Source of the DNA: Amycolatopsis sp. QT-25
GTDB taxonomy: Bacteria; Actinomycetota; Actinomycetes; Mycobacteriales; Pseudonocardiaceae
Assembly: GCF_029369745.1 (NCBI RefSeq)
Contig: NZ_CP120210.1
Coordinates: 7,254,001 to 7,318,000, forward strand
Direction of reading: 5' to 3'
Length of the DNA: 64,000 bases
The notes below the pieces were generated by a model. The model did no database searches, was not told where the DNA came from, and saw nothing but the letters and a program-made list of their open reading frames with translations. Shown piece by piece: positions 9,046 to 18,215 of the stretch. Position 1 is the stretch's first letter; each line of letters begins with the position of its first letter. The position numbers and the translations under genes are program-made.

Positions 9046-12000
9046 ATGCAACGAAAATTGTTGCGTCGCTTTGTGCTGCGCGTAATCAGTGCGACCACCG
9101 CTGTGGTGCTGGTGGCCGCGATCCCGGTGTCCGCCTCGGCGGCCACCGGGATCGCTGGTGGTGTGCCGCTGCCGGTGACGTGGACACCGCCGACGCAGGT
9201 CAACCGGACTCCGACCGGTGTCCCGGCTGATCAGGTGACCGCGAAACTCGAGGAAGCGACGCCGGGTTCGAGACCATCGATCACATCGGCGAACTGCGCG
9301 ACCGGGGCCCGCCTGGGCACCCAGCCATGGTTCCCGATGGATCGGTACGCAATCTCCGACCGCACCGAGTTGCTGGTCAACCGGGCCAACGGCAACGCTG
9401 TCATCACCGATCGGGCGGTGACGGTCAAGGGCACTGGCCTGGATCTGTCGGTGAACGCGGTCTACAACAGCCGCGGTATCGCCGGCGCGTTCGGCAAGCA
9501 GTGGACGGTGTCGAGTGGGCCGGACGTCCGGCTTATTCTCGGTACCGCCGGCGCCGTCGTGGTGCAGGACCCGACGGGATACTGCTCGGAGTACAGACAG
9601 AATCCCGACGGCAGCTACGCCACTCCGATCGGTGGGCACGCCACGCTGGTGAAGCTGGCCGACGGCAAGTACACGCTGTCGCAGCACTCGTCGGGTGAGA
9701 CATGGTCGTTCACCGGTGCGGGGCGGTTGATCTCGCAGGCCGACCGTAACGGGCATGCTCTGACCTACCGCTACAACGCCACCGACGGCACACTCGCCTC
9801 GATCACCGACACCCAGGGCCGCGTCACCACCGCCGTCACCAATGCCGACGGGCGCATCAGCGCGATCACCGACCCGTCGGGCCTGGTCGCCGGCGGCTAC
9901 GCCTACGCCCAGCCTGGCCCGGGCGGCCGGCTGGCAAGCATCACCAACCGCAACGACGGCAAGACCACCTTCACCCAGGACGAGATGGGGCGGGTCACGT
10001 CCGTAACACCGCCGGGGGGCGGGACCTATGTACTGGCCTACGACTCGGTGGGGCGGGTGACGCAGGTAAAGGAGCCGGACTCGGACGGCGTTCCCAGCAT
10101 CACCGACTACGCCTACGGCGACACGACCACCACGGTCACCAACCCCAACCGTCACAAAACCACCTACACCATCGACGACAAGCAGCGTCAGATCAAGGCC
10201 ACCGACGCACTCGGCCACACCCGGGCCCAGTCGTGGTCGGCGAACGGTGATGTCGCGAGCCTGACCGACGGCATGAACAACTCGGTGACCTACGACTACG
10301 ACGCGCTCAACAACCTCAAGGGCGGCAAGCTCCCCACCAGCGCGACCGCGTCGGTGGGCTACACCGACACCGCCCACCCGCGTCTGCCGACCCAGGTGTC
10401 GGACTTCTCCGGCACCAAGGTCACCAAGTCCTATGACAGCAACGGCAACGTCAAAGCCGTGCGCGCCGACGGTCTCGGCGCCGACGTGGCGAAGTACACC
10501 TACACCGCCACCGGCCTGGTCGCGACCAAAGCCGACGGCAACGGCAACATCACCCGCTACGGCTACGACAACGCAGGCAACCTGACCACCGTGATCCCGC
10601 CGACGCCGCTCAAGCCCACCACCTACACCTACGACTCCCTGTCACGGGTGACGAGCGTGACCGACGGTAGCGGCGTCACCATCAATTACGGCTACGACAA
10701 ACTCGACCACATCGTGGCCGTCTCCGCCGCCGACGGCACCGGCCTCGCCGCGTACGGCTTCGACGGCATCGGCAACCGCACCACCGCCCGCACCGCACAA
10801 GCTGACTTCACCAGCACCTTCAACCGGCAGCTGCTGGCCAAGGTCACCCGCACCGCCGGCGGGAACATCCAGGCGACGATCTACTCCCACGATCGCGGCG
10901 GCAATGTCACCGGGGTGGAAGACCCGAGCGGACGGACTCTCTACGGCTATGACGCCGCGGACCGGCTGACCTCGCTGACCGACCAGGCGGGCAAGGTCAC
11001 CACCTACGGCTACGACACCGCCGGCAACCGCACCTCTGCGTCCCTGCCCGGTGGTAGCACGCAGACCATCGAGGTCGACGCCAGCGGGCGGCAGAAAGCC
11101 ATCGCCCTCAAGAACTCCGCGGGCGCCACCCTGTTCTCCAGCACCTACCGCTATACGCGTGCCGACGGCACCGACACCGGCCAGATCCAGTCCCGCACTG
11201 ACTCCACCGGCACCGCCGCGAACACCTACGACGGATTCGGCAGGCTCACCAAAGCCGGCACCCGCGGCTACGCCTACGACCTGGCCGGAAACCTCACCTC
11301 CGGCGACGGACGCACCTACACCGTCAACACCGCCAACCAGATGACCAAGGTCGACACCACCACCGCCACTTACGACGGCGCCGGCAACCTGTCCACCACC
11401 ACGCCGGGCGGGCACGCGCACTACAGCCCCACCAACCAGCTGACCTCGATCACCTCAGGCACGGACACCCTGTTCACGGCGTCCTACGACACCCTCGACC
11501 AGACCCAGCCCAACGCGATCACCGAAACCACTGACACTGCCGAAGGCACCACCACCACCAGCCACGCCTTCACCCGCACCGCGCTCGGCGTGTCCCGCAC
11601 CGTCGTCAACGGTGCAACCACCACCTACACCCACGACACCGACGGAAAACTGACCGCCGTCACCGACACCGCCGGCCAGCACCACAACGCGATCACCGAC
11701 GACCAGGGCAGTGTCCTCGCCCTGGTCAACGACACCGGCCAGGTGACCGCCCGCTACGACTACACCCCCTACGGCACCACCACCGCCACCTACCTTTCCG
11801 GCTCAGGTGCGGAAGCCAACCGGGTCCGCTGGATCGGCACCTACCGGCTCACCTCCGGAATCTCACTGACCGGATCGCGCCACTACAACCCCGTCTATAG
11901 CCGCTTCACCCAACCCGACCCCACCGGACAGGAAGACAACATCTACGCCTACGCCCAAGGCGACCCGGTCAACGCCAGTGACCCCTCCGGCACGAAGGCG

Positions 12001-12168
12001 AGCAAGGGATGCACCGGCGCCGGGGTCGCCGCGATCTTCGGCCTAGTCGGTGCCGCGGCTGCCGTCGCCGGAGCTGGGGCGACAGGCGGAGCTCTGGTAC
12101 CAGTCGCCATTCAAACCAGTATCACGGCGACCGGTGCCATCACCGGCGCGGCAATAGCCTGTAGCTGA
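9046..12168 (+). CDS. Secreted RHS/YD-repeat protein
   Basis: A 1040-aa protein with a signal peptide (basic start MQRKLLRRF, hydrophobic core, then VSASA). It has many YD repeats through the body (repeated Y-D-x-x-G-N and T-S-x-T-D patterns). The conserved RHS core end near residue 945 reads SRHYNPVYSRFTQPDP, then YAYAQGDPVNASDPSG. RHS proteins form a shell that encloses a variable C-terminal toxin. Here the tip is only about 58 residues, Gly/Ala-rich and hydrophobic (AAIFGLVGAAAAVAGAGATG), so it looks membrane-active rather than enzymatic. ATG 9046 is preferred because GAGGGAAG lies just upstream. No secretion machinery is next to it; the signal peptide implies Sec export. Confidence 0.85.
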   Translation: MQRKLLRRFVLRVISATTAVVLVAAIPVSASAATGIAGGVPLPVTWTPPTQVNRTPTGVPADQVTAKLEEATPGSRPSITSANCATGARLGTQPWFPMDRYAISDRTELLVNRANGNAVITDRAVTVKGTGLDLSVNAVYNSRGIAGAFGKQWTVSSGPDVRLILGTAGAVVVQDPTGYCSEYRQNPDGSYATPIGGHATLVKLADGKYTLSQHSSGETWSFTGAGRLISQADRNGHALTYRYNATDGTLASITDTQGRVTTAVTNADGRISAITDPSGLVAGGYAYAQPGPGGRLASITNRNDGKTTFTQDEMGRVTSVTPPGGGTYVLAYDSVGRVTQVKEPDSDGVPSITDYAYGDTTTTVTNPNRHKTTYTIDDKQRQIKATDALGHTRAQSWSANGDVASLTDGMNNSVTYDYDALNNLKGGKLPTSATASVGYTDTAHPRLPTQVSDFSGTKVTKSYDSNGNVKAVRADGLGADVAKYTYTATGLVATKADGNGNITRYGYDNAGNLTTVIPPTPLKPTTYTYDSLSRVTSVTDGSGVTINYGYDKLDHIVAVSAADGTGLAAYGFDGIGNRTTARTAQADFTSTFNRQLLAKVTRTAGGNIQATIYSHDRGGNVTGVEDPSGRTLYGYDAADRLTSLTDQAGKVTTYGYDTAGNRTSASLPGGSTQTIEVDASGRQKAIALKNSAGATLFSSTYRYTRADGTDTGQIQSRTDSTGTAANTYDGFGRLTKAGTRGYAYDLAGNLTSGDGRTYTVNTANQMTKVDTTTATYDGAGNLSTTTPGGHAHYSPTNQLTSITSGTDTLFTASYDTLDQTQPNAITETTDTAEGTTTTSHAFTRTALGVSRTVVNGATTTYTHDTDGKLTAVTDTAGQHHNAITDDQGSVLALVNDTGQVTARYDYTPYGTTTATYLSGSGAEANRVRWIGTYRLTSGISLTGSRHYNPVYSRFTQPDPTGQEDNIYAYAQGDPVNASDPSGTKASKGCTGAGVAAIFGLVGAAAAVAGAGATGGALVPVAIQTSITATGAITGAAIACS

Positions 12169-12206
12169 ACACACAAGCTATTGGCCGAGGTGAAAGGACG
12201 CCAGCC

Positions 12207-12380
12207 ATCGACAAGAGGATCATCGGTCCCGCAATAGCAGGAACAGTATCTGTTCTTTTCGCGCTCTTCTCGTTCCTGTACTTGCGCAACCTGTATGTCA
12301 ACATCATCGCCGTAGCAGGCCTCCTAGCGACGGCCTATGCTTTCTGGCACTACTTCCATCACCAAAGACAGGCCGATTAG
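12207..12380 (+). CDS. Putative small membrane immunity protein, apparent ATC start
   Basis: An open frame of 57 codons running from ATC at 12207 to TAG at 12378-12380, 38 bp after the RHS stop. It encodes two hydrophobic segments (IGPAIAGTVSVLFALFSFLY and NIIAVAGLLATAYAFWHY) with a short basic C-terminus. A good ribosome site, GAAAGGACG, sits 6 nt before the ATC. There is no ATG, GTG or TTG in this frame after the preceding in-frame stop, so initiation would be at ATC or the start codon has mutated. Position and topology suggest an immunity partner for the hydrophobic RHS tip; that is inference. Confidence 0.5.
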   Translation: MDKRIIGPAIAGTVSVLFALFSFLYLRNLYVNIIAVAGLLATAYAFWHYFHHQRQAD

Positions 12381-12382
12381 GT

Positions 12383-12429
12383 AGTCCTGGCCCGAGTCAT
12401 CAGCGCCTCGACTGGCTCGGGCCAGGACT
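12383..12429. terminator. Hairpin after the RHS/immunity pair
   Basis: Arms AGTCCTGGCCCGAG (12383-12396) and the exact complement (12416-12429) give a 14-bp GC-rich stem with a 19-nt loop directly after the small ORF. No clear U-tract follows. Confidence 0.55.
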
Positions 12430-12659
12430 TCAGGTATGCCGGCATCAGCTCATCCGAGTTCGCCCTGATCCGCCTGGGACACCTCATCGACCCGTCGGGC
12501 TGGCGGCGCGCGATCGCCGAGGAGGCGCTCAGCAGTGACGTCCAGGCCGTCGCCGGGATCGTGATCGAGGTGCCCGCCGACGCGGTCCTGCGACTGCTGC
12601 GGGCGGCTGCGCCGATCATCGCGGCTGCGGCGATCGAACCGGATGACTCAGCCAGCTGA
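12430..12659 (+). pseudogene. C-terminal fragment of an unknown protein
   Basis: An uninterrupted frame without a start codon. It reads coding-like sequence (ALIRLGHLIDPSGWRRAIAE, then VQAVAGIVIEVPADAVLRLL) and ends at TGA 12657-12659. It looks like the 3' end of a gene whose 5' end has been lost at the hairpin. I do not recognise the family. Confidence 0.3.
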
Positions 12660-12732
12660 CGCGGCGGCTGCCCCTGCCGTGGGGCGCGCCCGGCGGCTCG
12701 ACGCCGACGACGCGATAAGTGCCCTGAACGCA

Positions 12733-12768
12733 CGAAAGCCTCCGGCCTGGGCAGGCCGGAGGCTTTCG
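12733..12768. terminator. Strong bidirectional hairpin
   Basis: Perfect 15-bp arms CGAAAGCCTCCGGCC (12733-12747) and complement (12754-12768) with a 6-nt loop, followed by a T-containing tail. This is a typical actinobacterial rho-independent terminator. Confidence 0.75.
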
Positions 12769-12844
12769 TTGTCCTGTCACTTCGTGAGTCGGGTCAGGGG
12801 GTTCGTGCTGTTGTGGGCGTTACCGCAGGGCGCGGGCCACATCG

Positions 12845-13320
12845 TCCGCGCTGGCGGCCAGCAACGTCGTAGAACGTGTCGATCGGCGCTACCTCACGTC
12901 GCTGTCCACCGCGCCAGTGCTCGACATGGCCGGCGATCTGCTGCACGCCTGGTGCGCCACCGCGATCGAACGCGGCGCCGACATGTCCGGCGACTACCCC
13001 GGCGACGACTGGGCCCAACGGCTCGCCGTCGTCGCCCTGGAGATCACCACCCGCAGCGTCCGCGAGGGGCGCCCATCCGCACCCGAGGAGGCGGTCGCGC
13101 TGCTCGACACCGTCGCGGCCGCCTCGGCCAGCGGGGCATCACCACCCACCGCGACGTGCTCTACGTACCACTGCCCCGCACCGAGACCCCCCGGCCTGGG
13201 GTGCATTCGAACCACGCCCGCTCGCGATCACCATCGACATCAACCGCGGCTGGGAACTGGTCATCGACCAGCCCAACGCCTCCCCGGTCGTCGAGATCGT
13301 CGCTGGCGGCGCAGCCGGCG
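12845..13320 (+). pseudogene. Hypothetical protein relic, multiple frameshifts
   Basis: A coding-like stretch (VDRRYLTSLSTAPVLDMAGD, then CATAIERGADMSGDYPGDDW and EEAVALLDTVAAAS) runs without a start codon until about 13130. It continues in a second frame (GITTHRDVLYVPLPRTE) and then in a third (LAITIDINRGWELVIDQPNA). At least two frameshifts are needed, so the gene is dead. Function is unknown. Confidence 0.4.
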
Positions 13321-13488
13321 TGAAGCCAGCATGGTGCCCACTTCGCCGGGAGAACGGTGACGCATTCCGAGGACTGAACGCGGTCTTCGCGCGCGCAGGT
13401 ACCGGAGGGGGTGGTAATTCGCGTGACGGGCCGGTACCTCGCTGTTAGGCTCCGGCCGCGTCAGGTGTCCCCCGGAAAGGAGAACGGC

Positions 13489-13599
13489 GTGCGGTGCGCT
13501 GTCGAGTCCCCGAGTCGTACGGACCCTTCGACAGCCCTGGAGCCGTTTATCCATGGAGCACCTGAACATCGGAATTCTCGCCCATGTCGACGCCGGTAA
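13489..13599 (+). CDS. Candidate leader ORF upstream of the ribosomal protection gene
   Basis: A GTG at 13489 lies 6 nt after an excellent ribosome site, GGAAAGGAG (13474-13482). The 36-codon frame overlaps the start of the downstream gene by 47 nt and ends at TAA 13597-13599. Complementary arms GCTGTCGA (13498-13505) and TCGACAGC (13528-13535) could form a hairpin between the leader start and the main ATG. Leader-peptide attenuation is known for tet(M)-type genes; that this ORF works that way is inference. Confidence 0.4.
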   Translation: MRCAVESPSRTDPSTALEPFIHGAPEHRNSRPCRRR

Positions 13600-15514
13600 G
13601 ACGAGCCTGACGGAGCGCCTGCTCCATCACACCGGTGCCATCGGCGCTCTCGGCCGCGTCGACGCCGGGGACACCCACACCGACACGATGGAACTGGAAC
13701 GCCGTCGCGGCATCACCATCCGCTCGGCCGTCGTCGCCCTTCGCGTCGGCGATCTGCGCGTCAACCTGATCGACACCCCCGGCCACCCGGACTTCATCGC
13801 CGAGGTCGAGCGCGCGCTGCGCGTGCTTGACGCCGTCGTCCTCGTCGTTTCCGCCGTCGAGGGAGTGCAGGCGCAGACCCGGGTGCTGATGCGTGCGCTC
13901 ATCCGGCTGCGGATTCCCGTGGTGATCTTCGCCAACAAGATCGACCGCACTGGCGCCCGCTACGACGGACTTCTCACCGACCTCACCGAAAGCCTCGGCG
14001 TCGCGTGCGTGCCGATGTCCGAGGTCGAGGACCTCGGCACGGCGTCCGCGAAGGTCCTGCCGCGTCCGGTCTCCCCATCGGCCAGGCTCGCCGAGACGCT
14101 GGCCGAGCACAGCGACGACTTTCTTGCCGCGTACCTCGAGGGAGCGCCGACCGCCGAGGATTACCGGGCCGAAGTGGTCCGCCAGACCCGGCTCGGCGTC
14201 GTCTTCCCCGTCTTCTTCGGGTCCGCGCACAGCGGTGCAGGGATCGCCGAGCTGACCGGCGGCATCCGGGAATTCCTCGCGGGCACGGCGAAACCCGCGC
14301 CCGACGACCGGCTGCGGGCGACGGTGTTCAAGATCGAACGCGGCCGCGCACACGAGAAGATCGCCTACGTCCGCGTGTTCTCCGGTCAGTTCGGTTCGCG
14401 GGACGTCGTCCGGTTCCATCGCCGGGGCCCGGGCGGAACGATCACGACGGAGGCGAAGGTGAGCGCGGTGCGCGTCTTCGAAATCGGCGACGACACCGTC
14501 GAGGCCCGCGCGCGGGCCGGGCGGATCGCCAAGGTGACCGGTCTCAAGGAGATCCGGATCGGCGACCAGGTCGGCGTACTCGACGCCGAAGGTGTCGCGC
14601 CGCAGTTCCCGTCGCCCGCCTTGGAAACCGTGGTCGTTCCCGTCCGGCCCGAGCAGACGCCCGTCGTATTCGCCGCCCTGCAGGAACTGGCGGAACAGGA
14701 TCCGCTGATCTCCGTCCGGCAGGACGACGAGACACGCCAGATCTCCGTACGGCTCTACGGCGAGGTGCAGAAGGAGATCATCGCGGAGACGCTCGCCGGG
14801 CAACACGGCCTCGACGTCGGTTTCGCCGCCACCCGCACAATCTGTGTCGAGCGGCCGATCGGCACCGGCTCTTCGCTGTGGGACATCACCGAGCCGCGGA
14901 ATCCGCATTTCGCGACGCTTGGTCTCCGCGTCGAACCCGGCCCTCCCGGGTCGGGACTGACCTTCGGCCTCGCCGTCGAACTCGGCTCCCTCCCTCTCGC
15001 CTTCCACAAGGCCATCGAGGAGACGGTCGAGGCGGCGCTGCGGCACGGGCTGTCCGGCTGGGAGGTCGTCGACTGTACGGTGACCGTCACCCACACCGGT
15101 TATTTCAGCCCGGTCAGCGCGGCGGCCGACTTCCGCAAGGTCGCTCCGCTCGCGGTGAGGGAGGCGCTGGAGGAGGCGGGAACGGAAGTGCTGGAGCCGA
15201 TCAGCCGGGCCGAACTGGAGTTGCCCTCCGATGCGGTGAACGTGACGCTGTCCCGGCTGATCGAGCTCGGTGGGATCATCACCGGATCGGTGCTTCGCGG
15301 CAACCGGGCAGAACTGACCGGCACCCTTCCGACCAGGCAGATCGTTCATTTCGAACGGCAACTCCCAGGGCTGTCCCGTGGCGAAGGCTTGCTGACCACC
15401 GAGCCAGGCGGCCACCGGCCGCTGGTCAAACCGAATCGTCCACCGCGTGGGAACCCAGGCCCAGTAGTTTCAGAAGGTCGGCGTACCCAGGCCGGCCATG
15501 GGAAAGGGACATGA
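13553..15514 (+). CDS. TetM/OtrA-like ribosomal protection GTPase
   Basis: A 653-aa translation factor GTPase. G1 is AHVDAGKTSLTERLL, G3 is DTPGHPDF and G4 is NKID, with EF-G-like domains II-V following (TVFKIERGRAHEKIAYVRVF in domain II; FSPVSAAADFRKVAPLAVRE near the C-terminus). The size equals the usual 640-660 aa of tetracycline ribosomal protection proteins, which remove tetracycline from the 30S A site. It is shorter than housekeeping EF-G and lacks neighbouring ribosomal protein genes. ATG 13553 has GGAG about 10 nt upstream. The last 20 residues are basic, Gly/Pro-rich and may be an added tail. Actual drug specificity is inferred. Confidence 0.85.
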   Translation: MEHLNIGILAHVDAGKTSLTERLLHHTGAIGALGRVDAGDTHTDTMELERRRGITIRSAVVALRVGDLRVNLIDTPGHPDFIAEVERALRVLDAVVLVVSAVEGVQAQTRVLMRALIRLRIPVVIFANKIDRTGARYDGLLTDLTESLGVACVPMSEVEDLGTASAKVLPRPVSPSARLAETLAEHSDDFLAAYLEGAPTAEDYRAEVVRQTRLGVVFPVFFGSAHSGAGIAELTGGIREFLAGTAKPAPDDRLRATVFKIERGRAHEKIAYVRVFSGQFGSRDVVRFHRRGPGGTITTEAKVSAVRVFEIGDDTVEARARAGRIAKVTGLKEIRIGDQVGVLDAEGVAPQFPSPALETVVVPVRPEQTPVVFAALQELAEQDPLISVRQDDETRQISVRLYGEVQKEIIAETLAGQHGLDVGFAATRTICVERPIGTGSSLWDITEPRNPHFATLGLRVEPGPPGSGLTFGLAVELGSLPLAFHKAIEETVEAALRHGLSGWEVVDCTVTVTHTGYFSPVSAAADFRKVAPLAVREALEEAGTEVLEPISRAELELPSDAVNVTLSRLIELGGIITGSVLRGNRAELTGTLPTRQIVHFERQLPGLSRGEGLLTTEPGGHRPLVKPNRPPRGNPGPVVSEGRRTQAGHGKGT

Positions 15515-15637
15515 TGGATCAGTTCCGCGCCACCACCTCGCACACAAACCGGAAGATCCGGGAGATCTCGGTGCTGATCGCCGAAGACCCGAAAGCAGTC
15601 TTCGGCCGCTAGGCCAGCGAGATCCGGCGGTTCTCCC

Positions 15638-15843
15638 GTGAGCATTCGAGGACTGCGGTTCCTCGGGCGTCCGACCTGGACCGCCCAGCCGCACGACGCC
15701 GACCGTTTCCTCACCCGCCAACGTAAAGAGCCCGGCTGTGCGCGGACGATGGTGCAGCACAAGGCGTGGGCGGTCGGCCATTTCTTCGGCTTCGTTCTCG
15801 CCCGCTACCAGGGTGATGTCCACGCTGACTGGGTGCGTGGTCG
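15638..15843 (+). pseudogene. Integrase N-terminal fragment
   Basis: The coding-like segment DADRFLTRQRKEPGCARTMV, then HKAWAVGHFFGFVLARYQGD, resembles the N-terminal SAM-like core-binding domain of tyrosine recombinases. Nothing of the catalytic domain follows; the sequence breaks off after WVRG near 15843. It is probably a remnant of the element that brought the neighbouring resistance gene, which is inference. Confidence 0.4.
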
Positions 15844-15899
15844 GCCAGCCGATCGAATGACACACGGATTGTCGGTGAGCCCAGGTACCGTTCTTGATC

Positions 15900-16715
15900 G
15901 TGTCCTCTACCGCAATCCCCACCGACAACGGCCGCGAGATCCCCGGTCTCGCGGACCTCGCCCGCACCGCCACGCGCCTGCACCCCCGGCCAGGCGTGCC
16001 CACCGTCCGTGACAGCCACCTCGGAGGCCCACTGTTGTGGCCCACCGACGAGCCGTGGCCACACTGCGACCAGCCACACCCGTCCAAGGACCAAGGTCCG
16101 CTGCTGGCGGCTGCGCAGTTCTTCGTCCGCGACCTTCCGAATCTGCCGTTCCCCGACGGGACGGATCTTCTTCAGGTGCTGTGGTGCCCCTGCGAACACG
16201 ACGCAGCCCACGCCTTCGGCCCGGCCGTCCGCCTGGTCTGGCGCCGCTCCGAAGACGTCAACGACGTGCTCGACGAACCACCCCACCCCACGACGGCAGA
16301 AGACGAGTTCTCGCCCACCCCTTGTCTCCTGAGCCCGTGCGAGGTTGTCGAGTACCCAGATGTGCGGGAGATCCCCGACGAGATCAAATCCACACTCTCG
16401 TTCGTCGACGAAGACGGCTTCTTCGACGAGGATAGTGATACCTACAACAACTGGCCCACAGTCACGCTCGGCAGCAAGCTCGGTGGCTGGGCCTACTTCT
16501 GGCAAAGCGACCCGTGGCAACTCGACTGCCACGACTGCGGCACCCCACTCAGACTCCTGTTGTCCTTCCACACCCACGAACACCAGGACGACCGGTGTTC
16601 CTGCAAGCAGCCACAACGAAACTCCGTGGGATGGAGGTTCGGGCGCGATGGCGCGTTGAACATCTTCGCCTGCACACAAGACGTCACCCACACCATCAAA
16701 CCGCATATCGACTGA
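15900..16715 (+). CDS. DUF1963/YwqG-like protein
   Basis: A 271-aa soluble protein. LGGPLLWPTDEPWPHC near residue 43 and AAAQFFVRDLPNLPFPDGTD after it are the hallmark opening of DUF1963 proteins. LGGWAYFWQ, the CHDCG and CSC cysteine cluster, and the C-terminal DGALNIFACTQD follow. Family members have no agreed biochemical role; some sit in polymorphic-toxin immunity contexts. GTG 15900 is chosen over a TTG two codons earlier. It stands alone among fragments and appears intact. Confidence 0.65.
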   Translation: MSSTAIPTDNGREIPGLADLARTATRLHPRPGVPTVRDSHLGGPLLWPTDEPWPHCDQPHPSKDQGPLLAAAQFFVRDLPNLPFPDGTDLLQVLWCPCEHDAAHAFGPAVRLVWRRSEDVNDVLDEPPHPTTAEDEFSPTPCLLSPCEVVEYPDVREIPDEIKSTLSFVDEDGFFDEDSDTYNNWPTVTLGSKLGGWAYFWQSDPWQLDCHDCGTPLRLLLSFHTHEHQDDRCSCKQPQRNSVGWRFGRDGALNIFACTQDVTHTIKPHID

Positions 16716-16886
16716 ACCACATGGACAACGCAGGGCCGGGGCGTCAGCCCCGCCCACTTCACAACAGCGTCGAACCAACCGACCCGAACTGCCCGAACTC
16801 CGGACAACGAGTAGCCCCATCTGAGGGGCCCCGGATCTTCCGGATGGCGAACCCACTAGGGTTTTCATTCGGAAGAGAAGGTTTTC

Positions 16887-17095
16887 GTGTCGAGGAAACG
16901 TAGGTCGTTTACTCCTGAGTTCAAGGAGGAAGCGGTGAAGATGGTGGTGGAGTCGTCTCGGTCGACGGCGTCGGTCGCGCGGGAGCTGGGTCTCACCGAG
17001 CAGACACTCCGCAACTGGGTCAACGACTATCGGAAAACTCATGCTGCGGATGAGCCGCCATTGACGGTGTCAGAGCGGGCGCGACTACTCTACAC
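16887..17095 (+). pseudogene. IS3-family OrfA, 3' truncated
   Basis: The N-terminal half of an IS3 orfA. It has the HTH_Tnp_1 start SRKRRSFTPEFKEEAVKMV, the recognition helix region SVARELGLTEQTLRNWV, and then ERARL, where it breaks. The coiled-coil end and orfB are missing. It is nearly identical at DNA level to the overlapping part of the IS3 relic at 39384-40525, which is on the opposite strand and lacks exactly the 5' end preserved here. Confidence 0.75.
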
Positions 17096-17197
17096 CGCCG
17101 CGTCAGCGGCCTGAAACACGACACCCCCGGTGTCAACCAAACTCGGGGCAGTCCCCTCAGCTCTGCGACAGATGCCGCTGACGTACCAACCCCGACG

Positions 17198-17821
17198 TCA
17201 GGTGAGCACGGCCACCTCGAGGTAGTTCCCGGGCCGGACGAGGCATGTCGACCTCCGACGATGCGCCACAAACCGCGACCGACATGGCACCTCGAACATC
17301 AACAGCGCGTCGACGGCGTGCAGCCGGTGCCCGACGGTCATGCCTGCCGAGCCGAGCGCCTCCGCCCGCGCACCGGCGCCCTGCACGATCAACGGCAGGT
17401 CACCGCGCCGGGCGTCGTCGTAACCGTTCTCCAGCAACAGCTTCACGTCGAACAGGTGACGGTCCAGCTTGCCGGAACCGACGTCGGCCACCGCGTCCTG
17501 CGGCACCACGAGCAGCTCCGTGCCCGTGCGCCGGATGTCGAACCGCACCCGCTCCCGACCCTTGCCGGGCTGCACGAACGCGGTCGGCACACCAGCTTTC
17601 TGCTCCAGCACGGTGCCCTTGTCTCCCGACAACAGCGCCACCTGCCCGCGGACACCGCTCGCCTGCTCCGCACGAACACCGCCCGCCTGCGACTGCGCAA
17701 TCTCGCCTGCGGCTACCTGCCGCGACAGGGCACCGCCCACCAACGCGACCGTCGACACCGCTGTGACCACCGCTGTGCGACCACGCGCGGAGCCGAGTGT
17801 TCCAGCTCGGAATCTGAACAT
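17198..17821 (-). pseudogene. Secreted subtilisin-family protease, only signal and prodomain left
   Basis: Starts at ATG 17821 after GGAGGGTG. It has a signal peptide-like N-terminus, then the typical opening of actinomycete S8 proteases (VALLSGDKGTVLEQKAG, RERVRFDIRR, LDRHLFDVKLLLENGYDDAR). No catalytic Asp, His or Ser block remains. After about residue 180 the sequence turns Arg-rich and unrelated, so the gene has been cut and the last 30 codons are foreign sequence. The family assignment of the remaining part is good; it cannot be an active protease. Confidence 0.6.
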
Positions 17822-18215
17822 CAATCACCCTCCAGAAAGACGAAATGCGAAAGGGAGATGGAGCATAAAACGGGCCACATAGGGAATGCACTAACGCCCG
17901 ATTTCCCGAAAGTAACGAAGTGCCCAAATGGAAACAATGTTTGCAGCCGCACATTTTCCGCCTGTTGTGCACAGCGGTCGCGAGCAGCCTTGGACAACGA
18001 CAACGACAACGCTGCGCGAAGACTGTGAGGACAAGAGCCACTTCATTAACGGGACGAGAACCAACGGGTGTGGTTTTCGACATACGGAGAGAGCTCAAAA
18101 GTGTGTATTGAGCCATGTTGTCGCCGGTTTCACCTTCGTAGCATCAGCAAAACAGCGTGACCCCCCGGATCACCTGTCGATTCCCTGCATCACCCGGTCC
18201 CTGGAGGCTCTTCGA

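Noticed and set aside
8230..10377. A 715-codon minus-strand frame
   Set aside because: Only its first-transcribed part is antisense to the RHS gene, made open by the high GC content. The real gene is the short HTH-like pseudogene at its downstream end (8163-8805).
9700..11900. DNA repeats within the RHS gene as a tandem repeat locus
   Set aside because: The periodicity is at protein level (YD motifs); the DNA is too diverged to be a separate repeat feature.
13547..15415. A 622-codon minus-strand frame and a 535-codon plus-strand frame inside the ribosomal protection gene
   Set aside because: Both are shadow frames of a gene with complete GTPase motifs.
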